Source of the DNA: an uncultured Tolumonas sp. | GTDB lineage: Bacteria > Pseudomonadota > Gammaproteobacteria > Enterobacterales > Aeromonadaceae | Direction: 5' to 3' | DNA: 7,799 bases | Assembly (NCBI GenBank): GCA_903931645.1 | Contig: CAIZDF010000047.1 | Span: 1 to 7,799 of the forward strand | Shown: in pieces, positions 1 through 7,799 of the stretch | Numbering within the stretch: position 1 is the first letter of the stretch | Layout: each line of letters starts with the position of its first letter | Translations under genes and position numbers: made by a program | The notes under the pieces: generated by a model | Seen by the model: the letters and a program-made list of their open reading frames with translations, nothing else | The model's database searches: none | Told to the model about the DNA's origin: nothing

Positions 1-31
1 ACCCTCGCATCGTGTTCTTTACTTTTAAATC

Positions 32-108
32 TGGGGTGGCTAATGGGGCTCGAACCCACGACAACTGGAATCACAATCCAGGGCTCTACCAACTGAGCTA
101 TAGCCACC
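32..108 (-). tRNA. hisR: tRNA-His (anticodon GTG)
   Basis: This is a 77-nt cloverleaf on the minus strand with the CCA tail encoded (plus-strand TGG at 32-34). The anticodon GTG is read from 74 to 72 inside the loop TTGTGAT, closed by the stem CTGGA/TCCAG-type pairing. An extra 5' G (position 108) precedes the acceptor stem; this G-1 is the identity element recognised by histidyl-tRNA synthetase. The sequence is nearly identical to E. coli tRNA-His as I remember it. It lies 39 nt downstream of tRNA-Arg(CCG), so the two are probably processed from one precursor. In E. coli this operon continues with leuT and proM; here the window ends 31 nt downstream, so those cannot be checked. Confidence 0.97.
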
Positions 109-147
109 ACTGCTATCTTGAAGTTTCTCAGTTCAGCCTATCAACGC

Positions 148-224
<77 letters not shown>

Positions 225-245
225 CTTGTCCTCAAGACGGGGCGA

Positions 246-274
246 ATATTAAGGGCAGATGAAAAACATGTCCA
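246..274 (-). promoter_or_regulatory. Promoter of the argX-hisR tRNA operon
   Basis: Read on the minus strand, TGGACA (274-269, 5 of 6 matches to the -35 consensus) is separated by exactly 17 nt from TAATAT (251-246, 4 of 6 matches to the -10 consensus). The bases after the -10 are CGCCCCG, a GC-rich discriminator typical of stable-RNA promoters under stringent and growth-rate control. The mature tRNA-Arg 5' end lies about 20 nt further on, a normal leader length. Matches are seen in sequence; the regulation is inferred. Confidence 0.72.
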
Positions 275-356
275 GTAATTTTAACAAAAAAATGTTCAGT
301 TGCTGGAACTGTAATCAATCACTTACTAATAGGAATCGTTGTTGTTCAATTTTTGC

Positions 357-384
357 TTGATCTGCAGGCCGATCGATTTACACT
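357..384 (+). promoter_or_regulatory. Candidate sigma-70 promoter of the efflux operon
   Basis: TTGATC (357-362) and TACACT (379-384) are separated by 16 nt and each match 4 of 6 consensus bases. The predicted start near 391 falls at the left edge of the palindrome at 393-410, so a bound repressor would block initiation directly. A TTGCTT at 354-359 would give a poorer 19-nt spacing. This is a moderate-quality match, supported mainly by its position relative to the operator. Confidence 0.5.
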
Positions 385-392
385 AGCCGAAT

Positions 393-410
393 TGAATGAA
401 CGTTCATTCA
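393..410 (+). promoter_or_regulatory. Operator: 18-bp perfect palindrome for the adjacent TetR regulator
   Basis: TGAATGAACGTTCATTCA is its own reverse complement over all 18 bases. It sits 8 nt after the candidate -10 box and 18 nt before the likely repressor start codon at 429. Perfect palindromes of this length at the head of a tetR-mfp-rnd operon are the usual form of an autoregulatory TetR-family operator. The in-frame ATG at 396-398 lies inside it and is therefore unlikely to be the start codon. The palindrome is seen directly; binding is inferred. Confidence 0.75.
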
Positions 411-428
411 TTTTCTATTGGTGTAAAG

Positions 429-995
429 ATGTCACAACAGAAACCAGAATTGATCATGGCTCACGCCGAACAGTTGTTTATCGACCATGGCTTTCATGGC
501 ACTTCGATGCAGATGATTGCTAAAGCCGCCGGCATTGCCGCTGGCACTGTGTATCTGCACTTCCCCAGTAAAGAAGTGCTGATCCGTCGAATTTACCGAC
601 GCGCAGTCACCGACATGCTGGGCAGTTTACTGAAAGTGTATGACCCGACGTTATGGCCATTCGAACAATATCGGTATTTCTGGCTCAACGCCTATCACGA
701 ATTGAAAGAAAAACAGAGTTTGGTGCACTTTAAGGATCTATACGAACGTTCACCTTTCTATAACGAAGATGATCGTGCATGGGCCGACGAACAATGGTTA
801 CCTATCGAGCAGTTTTTCCAAACTGGTATTGATAACGGCCTGTTTCGCAATATGCCACCCTGCATGTTGGGCTATTTGAGTATTGGTTCCGTATTGAGTA
901 TTTCACAGACACAAAGGGTAACCCCTTTTGAGATGACTGCTGAGCTGGAAGAGCAACTGATCCAGGCTAGCTGGCGCGCCATTCTGGCGGATTAA
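429..995 (+). CDS. TetR/AcrR-family transcriptional repressor of the efflux operon
   Basis: This 188-residue protein has the TetR N-terminal helix-turn-helix: the segment at about residues 24-48 carries TSMQMIAKAAGIAAGTVYLHF followed by SKEVLI, the standard ending of the DNA-binding domain. The C-terminal part (about residues 60-188) is the variable ligand-binding and dimerisation domain and gives no clue to the ligand. I chose the ATG at 429 because translation from there begins the HTH domain at the usual distance (MSQQKPELIM...), while the in-frame ATG at 396 lies inside the operator. The 199-residue version from 396 cannot be fully excluded. The ribosome site is weak (GGTGTAAAG just before 429), which suits a low-abundance regulator. 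It is the first gene of the operon, with only 31 nt to the membrane fusion protein gene and no visible promoter between. It most likely represses its own operon and is released by a pump substrate. Confidence 0.9.
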   Translation: MSQQKPELIMAHAEQLFIDHGFHGTSMQMIAKAAGIAAGTVYLHFPSKEVLIRRIYRRAVTDMLGSLLKVYDPTLWPFEQYRYFWLNAYHELKEKQSLVHFKDLYERSPFYNEDDRAWADEQWLPIEQFFQTGIDNGLFRNMPPCMLGYLSIGSVLSISQTQRVTPFEMTAELEEQLIQASWRAILAD

Positions 996-1016
996 CCCCC
1001 GATAAAAGCATATAAC

Positions 1017-1020
1017 GGAG
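1017..1020 (+). promoter_or_regulatory. Ribosome binding site of the membrane fusion protein gene
   Basis: GGAG lies 6 nt before the ATG at 1027, inside the 31-nt gap after the repressor stop. It is much closer to the consensus than the site ahead of the repressor, so the pump parts may be translated more efficiently than the regulator from the same mRNA. Confidence 0.75.
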
Positions 1021-1026
1021 AGCAGA

Positions 1027-2148
1027 ATGAAAAAGTGGATGGTTATCATGTTACTGGTCGCGCTGTTGTTATTTGGCAGTGTGATTGGTTTTAACTTTTA
1101 TAAATTTGCCCAGATGGGTAAAGCAATGGCCAGCAAACCAGCCCCCGTATTCCCGGTCACGACCTTGGCAATAAAAGGCACCGACTGGGCGCCAACGTTG
1201 GAAGCGATTGGTTTCATTGAACCTAACCAAGGTCTGGATATTGGCACTCAAGTCGCCGGATCGGTTGATAAGATCTCGTTTGAATCAGGTCAGAAAGTGA
1301 AAAAAGGCACGTTATTGATGTCGTTGAATACTGATGTCGAGCGCGCCAATCTGAAAAGTTCACAAAGCCGACTTCCTGCCGCAAAAGCTAACTATGAGCG
1401 TATGCGTAGTCTGTATGCGAAAGGTGGTGTATCAAAAGGTAATCTGGACGATGCACAAGCTGAATATCTGGCGTTAGAAGGACAAATCGACTCGCTGCAG
1501 GCGACGATTGATCGCATGACCATTCGAGCGCCATTCAGTGGTCAGGTGGGCTTGCGTAACGTGTTCCTCGGTCAATATCTGAAAGCTGGCGACAACATCG
1601 TGCGCTTAGAAGATACCTCGGTCATGAAGATCCGTTTCACCATTGCCCAAACTGAACTGGCCAAAATTAAAGTCGGTCAGCAGTTAGATATCTTCGTCGA
1701 TGCCTATCCACAACGCCCGTTCAAAGGCACGATTGCTGCGATTGAACCGATCGTGAAACAACTCTCTGGGGTGGTGGAAGTTCAGGCAGCGATTCCAAAT
1801 GCAGAAGGTCAGTTACGTTCTGGCATGTACGCCAAGGTGCAGGTCATGCTGCCAGTGCAACAGCAACAGGTGGTTATTCCACAAACCGCGGTGAATTTCA
1901 CGCTGTATGGTCAAACCGTCTATGTTGTCGAAGATGGTAAAGATGCCAAAGGCCAACCGGTTAAAATTGCAAAACAGACCGTGGTTAATGTCGCGGAACG
2001 TGATGCAGATGTGGCACACGTCGTGAGCGGTTTGAAAGTCGGTGATGTGGTTGTCACTTCCGGCCAAATCCGTTTATCTAATGGTAGTCAGGTAAAAGCC
2101 GTGGAAGATAACACACTGGCTAAACCGGCTACTGTGCCTGCACTGTAA
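1027..2148 (+). CDS. RND efflux periplasmic adaptor (membrane fusion protein)
   Basis: This 373-residue protein is of the HlyD/AcrA adaptor type that links an inner-membrane RND pump to an outer-membrane channel. Residues 5-23 form one hydrophobic N-terminal segment; no lipobox cysteine follows, so it is probably anchored by an uncleaved membrane helix rather than by lipid as in AcrA. The domains in order are: first half of the lipoyl/barrel-sandwich domain at about 70-100 (IGTQVAGSVDKISFESGQKV), alpha-helical hairpin at about 100-163, second half at about 165-197 (conserved RAPFSGQVG at 167-175), beta-barrel at about 198-275 (ending in the conserved SGMYAKV), and membrane-proximal domain at about 280-355. 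The length is normal for the family. It lies between the repressor and the RND gene, 11 nt from the latter, so it almost certainly works with that pump. The substrate cannot be told. MexV or VmeA-like naming would be a guess. Confidence 0.94.
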   Translation: MKKWMVIMLLVALLLFGSVIGFNFYKFAQMGKAMASKPAPVFPVTTLAIKGTDWAPTLEAIGFIEPNQGLDIGTQVAGSVDKISFESGQKVKKGTLLMSLNTDVERANLKSSQSRLPAAKANYERMRSLYAKGGVSKGNLDDAQAEYLALEGQIDSLQATIDRMTIRAPFSGQVGLRNVFLGQYLKAGDNIVRLEDTSVMKIRFTIAQTELAKIKVGQQLDIFVDAYPQRPFKGTIAAIEPIVKQLSGVVEVQAAIPNAEGQLRSGMYAKVQVMLPVQQQQVVIPQTAVNFTLYGQTVYVVEDGKDAKGQPVKIAKQTVVNVAERDADVAHVVSGLKVGDVVVTSGQIRLSNGSQVKAVEDNTLAKPATVPAL

Positions 2149-2149
2149 C

Positions 2150-2153
2150 GGAG
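2150..2153 (+). promoter_or_regulatory. Ribosome binding site of the RND transporter gene
   Basis: GGAG lies 6 nt before the ATG at 2160 and starts only 2 nt after the stop codon of the adaptor gene. The spacing is optimal and points to coupled translation of adaptor and pump. Confidence 0.75.
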
Positions 2154-2159
2154 CTGAGC

Positions 2160-5100
2160 ATGCGATTTACTGATCTCTTTATCAGGCGGCCCGTGTTGGC
2201 CGTCACAATTAGCCTGATGATGGTGTTATTCGGTCTGGAAGCCTTGCGTGGCATGGCGATCCGCGAATATCCGAAAGTCACCAACACCGTTATTACCGTG
2301 ACCACCAATTACTACGGGGCCAGCGCAGACGTTATTCAAGGGTTTATTACCCAGCCGGTAGAGCAAGCGATTGCTCAGGCAGAAAATATCGACTATATGA
2401 CGTCGAGCAGTCAGTTAGGGCGCTCAACGATCACGGTTAACATGCGTCTGAACACCAATCCCAATGCGGCACTCGCGGATGTATTGGCGAAAGTTAACTC
2501 GGTGCGTTCACAACTACCGAAGGAAGCAGATGATCCGTCGATCACCTCCTCGACCGGTAGTAACACCTCCATTGTGTATATCGCGTTTTCCAGTGCGGTG
2601 CTGAACTCATCTCAGCTGACCGATTATCTGGAACGAGTGATCAAACCACAGCTGTTTACCGTGCCTGGGGTGGCGAAAGTTAACCTGTATGGCGGTACGC
2701 AATTTGCGATGCGTATTTGGTTAGATCCGCTGAAAATGGGTGCCTATAACCTATCATCGTCACAGGTGATGTCGGTTCTGCAATCTAACAACTATCAGTC
2801 AGCGCCAGGTCAGGCGACCGGTTATTTTGTGTTGTATAACGCAGAAGCCGATACCCAGGTGAATAGCACACAACAGCTGGAAGATCTGGTGGTTGCCAGC
2901 CATGATGGTGCGGTGATCCGCGTGCGCGACATCGCTAAAGTCACGCTGGAGAAAAACCACGACCAATATCGTGCGCTAGCCAATGGTAAAGAAGCGGTGA
3001 TCGTCGCGGTTGACTCATCCCCTTCGGCTAACCCGTTAGATATTGCGGCGAACGTGCGTAAATTGCTGCCTGATTTCCAGCAAAACTTGCCTAACACCAT
3101 GAGCATGAAATTGCTGTATGACTCAACACAAGCGATCAATGAGTCCATCAAGGAAGTGCTGAAAACCATCGTGGAAGCCGCCGCCATAGTCTTGGTGGTC
3201 ATTGCGTTGTTCCTCGGCTCAATGCGTGCGGTGGTGATCCCCATTATCACCATTCCACTGTCATTGGTCGGCGTAGTGATGTTGATGCAGATGTTTGGTT
3301 TCTCCATCAACTTGATCACGCTGCTGGCGATGGTATTGGCGATCGGTCTGGTAGTTGATGACGCGATCGTGGTGGTAGAAAACGTCGATCGACACATCAA
3401 AGCCGGTGAAAGCCCGTTCCGTGCCGCGATCATTGGCACGCGCGAAATTGCCAGCCCGGTTATTACCATGACCATCACGCTGGCGGCGGTATATACCCCT
3501 ATCGCATTGATGGGTGGTGTAACCGGTTCGATCTTTAAAGAGTTCGCGCTGACCCTGGCGGGTGCGGTGTTTATCTCTGGGGTTATTGCACTGACACTGT
3601 CACCGATGATGTGTGCAGTGATGCTAAAACCACACGTTAACCCGAATCGGTTTGAGCGTGGTGTCGAAAACACGTTGAATTCCGTGACGGCCGTTTACAG
3701 CCGTATTCTAGATAAGGTGATGACCCGTCGTCCGGTCATTATCGTGTTCGGTGTTATCGTGTTAGCAGTAATGCCGCTGCTGTTTAAGCTGATCCCGGCT
3801 GAACTGGCACCGTCAGAAGACCGCGGTGCGTATCTGATGATGGCTAAGGCGCCGAACACCGCCAACCTCGACTATATTCAAAACAATATGGCCGCTGTGG
3901 GTGAAACACTGATGAAAGATCCGGCCATGTCGACCAACTTGGCGCTGGCGGGTATTCCCAACAGTAACCAAGGCCTTGGCATCGCGATCTTAAAACCGTG
4001 GAGTGAGCGAGAAAAAGCCCCAGTGGTGGTCGCTCGCACCAACGCGGCATTACAAAATATGCCGGGCGTGGCGATCAGTTCGTTCCAGTTCCCAGAACTG
4101 CCTGGTGCCGGCGGTGGTTTGCCATTGCAGCTGGTGATCACTACACCGAACGAATTCCGCAGCTTGTTTGAAGTAGCAAGTGATGCACTGGCGAAAATCA
4201 AAACTAACCATCAGTTCGTTTATACCGACCTTGATCTCGCTTTTGATTCCGCCACCATGCACATTAAGATCAACCGGGATAAAGCCGGGGCATATGGCGT
4301 AACGATGCAAGACATTGGCGCTACGCTGAGTGCCATGATGGGTGACGGTAACGTCAACCGCGTGTCACTAAACGGTCGTAGTTATGAGGTGATCCCACAG
4401 GTTGAGCGTCAGTTCCGTCTCAATCCGGAATCACTCAAACACTATTACGTGCAAGCAGCCAACGGGCAGTCCGTTCCACTCAACAATCTGGTGTCGGTCG
4501 AGCTGAAAAGTGAGATCCGGTCATTACCCCATTACAACCAGTTGAACTCAGCGACGATTGGTATCGTACCGATCATGCCAATGGGTGATGCGGTGAAATG
4601 GCTGGAAGATAACGTCGTTACTGATTTCCCGCAGGGATATCAGCATGACTACATGGGCGCTGCACGCCAGTATGTGCAAGAAGGCAACGCGCTGATGTTT
4701 ACCTTCCTACTCGCACTGTGTGTGATTTTCTTAGTGTTGGCCGCACAGTTTGAAAGCTGGCGTGACCCGCTGGTGATCATGATGTCGGTGCCACTGGCAA
4801 TTAGTGGTGCGTTAGTTGCGTTGGCGTGGGGTTTGTCGACCATGAACATCTACACCGAGGTAGGGATCATCACGCTGGTCGGGTTGATTAGTAAACACGG
4901 GATTTTGATCTGCGAAGTAGCCCGTGAACAGCAGTTATTAAAAGGCCTGAGCAAAATGGATGCGGTGAAAATCGCGGCACGTGTGCGGTTACGTCCGATC
5001 CTGATGACGACAGCTGCGATGGTGACCGGTTTATTACCGCTGTTAGGCGCAATAGGCGCGGGGGCCTTGAGCCGTTTCAGTATCGGTATCGTCATCGTGG

Positions 5101-5234
5101 CCGGTCTGACCATCGGTACGTTCTTTACGCTGTTTGTGCTGCCGGTGATTTATACCTTTGTCGGTAAAACACATAAACCATTACAGGAATTTGACGAGTC
5201 CGTGGCGCCAATGGCGTTACATGATCACGACTAA
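2160..5234 (+). CDS. RND multidrug efflux transporter, inner-membrane subunit (HAE-1 type)
   Basis: This 1024-residue protein has the length and plan of AcrB/MexB-type proton antiporters, which expel drugs, dyes, detergents or other amphiphiles from periplasm and membrane. It begins MRFTDLFIRRPVLAV, the typical start with the first transmembrane helix at about 9-31. Two large periplasmic loops follow TM1 and TM7 (TM7 at about 526-545); TM2-6 lie at about 335-490 and TM8-12 at about 843-1005. The proton relay is intact by alignment to AcrB: D400-D401 in GLVVDDAIVVVEN (AcrB D407-D408), K912 in SKHGILICE (K940), R943 (R971) and T950 (T978). The N-terminal sequence recalls MexW of Pseudomonas from memory, not from a search. 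No channel gene follows, only a terminator, so a TolC-like protein in trans is expected. The frame is complete, with no sign of damage. Confidence 0.96.
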   Translation: MRFTDLFIRRPVLAVTISLMMVLFGLEALRGMAIREYPKVTNTVITVTTNYYGASADVIQGFITQPVEQAIAQAENIDYMTSSSQLGRSTITVNMRLNTNPNAALADVLAKVNSVRSQLPKEADDPSITSSTGSNTSIVYIAFSSAVLNSSQLTDYLERVIKPQLFTVPGVAKVNLYGGTQFAMRIWLDPLKMGAYNLSSSQVMSVLQSNNYQSAPGQATGYFVLYNAEADTQVNSTQQLEDLVVASHDGAVIRVRDIAKVTLEKNHDQYRALANGKEAVIVAVDSSPSANPLDIAANVRKLLPDFQQNLPNTMSMKLLYDSTQAINESIKEVLKTIVEAAAIVLVVIALFLGSMRAVVIPIITIPLSLVGVVMLMQMFGFSINLITLLAMVLAIGLVVDDAIVVVENVDRHIKAGESPFRAAIIGTREIASPVITMTITLAAVYTPIALMGGVTGSIFKEFALTLAGAVFISGVIALTLSPMMCAVMLKPHVNPNRFERGVENTLNSVTAVYSRILDKVMTRRPVIIVFGVIVLAVMPLLFKLIPAELAPSEDRGAYLMMAKAPNTANLDYIQNNMAAVGETLMKDPAMSTNLALAGIPNSNQGLGIAILKPWSEREKAPVVVARTNAALQNMPGVAISSFQFPELPGAGGGLPLQLVITTPNEFRSLFEVASDALAKIKTNHQFVYTDLDLAFDSATMHIKINRDKAGAYGVTMQDIGATLSAMMGDGNVNRVSLNGRSYEVIPQVERQFRLNPESLKHYYVQAANGQSVPLNNLVSVELKSEIRSLPHYNQLNSATIGIVPIMPMGDAVKWLEDNVVTDFPQGYQHDYMGAARQYVQEGNALMFTFLLALCVIFLVLAAQFESWRDPLVIMMSVPLAISGALVALAWGLSTMNIYTEVGIITLVGLISKHGILICEVAREQQLLKGLSKMDAVKIAARVRLRPILMTTAAMVTGLLPLLGAIGAGALSRFSIGIVIVAGLTIGTFFTLFVLPVIYTFVGKTHKPLQEFDESVAPMALHDHD

Positions 5235-5256
5235 TTCTGGTTTGACTAGATAAAAC

Positions 5257-5289
5257 AAAAGCCCGTCCATGAACATGGATGGGCTTTTT
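5257..5289 (+). terminator. Rho-independent terminator after the efflux operon, probably bidirectional
   Basis: A 13-bp stem (5257-5269 with 5276-5288) with core AGCCC...GGGCT and one G-U wobble (5265 with 5280) closes a 6-nt loop TGAACA. It is followed by a T run at 5285-5289 on the plus strand. On the minus strand the same stem ends in CTTTTGTTTTA, so it could also stop leftward transcripts coming from lacZ. It begins 22 nt after the stop of the RND gene, which marks the end of the operon. Confidence 0.88.
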
Positions 5290-5310
5290 ATTAGGCTATA
5301 ACTTGATGAT

Positions 5311-5424
5311 TAAAGGACGGCCGGATGATAAATAAGTGAACCGTCGATGGCAGGGATGCCATCGTCGAGCGCCCATGGATGGGTTCACCGCGTGTTCACG
5401 TTTTATTGTCCAGTCGTCCTTTTA
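5311..5424 (+). repeat. MITE/ERIC-like imperfect palindrome with a three-way-junction fold
   Basis: The element is about 114 bp and has TA at both outer ends (5311-5312 and 5423-5424). Its left arm (5311-5341) is complementary to its right arm (5394-5424), with one bulged A on the right arm, a small asymmetric loop near 5333-5335, one C-A mismatch and three G-U pairs. Between the arms are two hairpins: CGATGGC/GCCATCG (5345-5351 with 5358-5364, loop AGGGAT) and CCC/GGG (5372-5374 with 5381-5383, loop ATGGAT). It fills the space between the operon terminator and the lacZ stop. Size, nested palindromy, TA ends and intergenic location resemble ERIC sequences and small non-autonomous elements. 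I recall similar GGATGGGTT-containing intergenic repeats in gammaproteobacteria but cannot verify this. It carries no gene. Confidence 0.65.
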
Positions 5425-5434
5425 CAATTCAAAT

Positions 5435-7799
<2,365 letters not shown>

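Noticed and set aside
2822..3673. 283-codon open frame on the minus strand
   Set aside because: It is the antisense shadow of the RND gene, with a low-complexity Ser/Thr/Ile-rich composition and no ribosome site or domain.
5257..5424. CRISPR array or phage attachment site in the palindrome-rich intergenic region
   Set aside because: There are no regularly spaced direct repeats and no integrase gene; the pattern is inverted repeats only.

Overview
Most of the window (1 to about 7508) reads as chromosomal DNA of a gammaproteobacterium. The evidence is an argX-hisR tRNA pair in the order known from E. coli, an E. coli-type LacZ with collinear active-site residues, and a GC content near 50 percent in the coding regions. 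An Aeromonadales member such as Tolumonas would fit, but this is inference and not shown by the sequence. The last ~290 bases are different: they encode the C-terminal end of a Bacteroidetes-type MurC at about 38 percent GC (hand count). They join the broken lacZ in mid-gene, so the right end looks like an assembly chimera or, less likely, a natural rearrangement.

Layout. 32-224 (minus): tRNA-Arg(CCG) then tRNA-His(GTG), transcribed leftward from a promoter at 246-274 with a GC-rich discriminator. 357-5234 (plus): a three-gene efflux operon made of a TetR-family repressor, a periplasmic membrane fusion protein and an inner-membrane RND transporter. A perfect 18-bp palindrome (393-410) lies between the promoter and the likely repressor start and is the probable operator. 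No outer-membrane channel gene follows, so a TolC-type channel encoded elsewhere is presumably used. 5257-5289: a strong terminator, likely working in both directions. 5311-5424: a MITE/ERIC-like imperfect palindrome with TA at both ends, which can fold as a three-way junction. 5435-7513 (minus): lacZ without its first ~340 residues, convergent with the efflux operon. 7488-7799 (minus): partial murC.

How it works together. The efflux operon is a self-contained unit: the repressor probably shuts off its own transcript, and with it the pump, until a ligand releases it; MFP and RND then assemble with an outer-membrane channel. lacZ is functionally unrelated and shares only the intergenic terminator/repeat region. 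The least explained item is the 114-bp structured repeat, whose arms pair better as plus-strand RNA than as DNA and whose two hairpins both present an ANGGA hexaloop.
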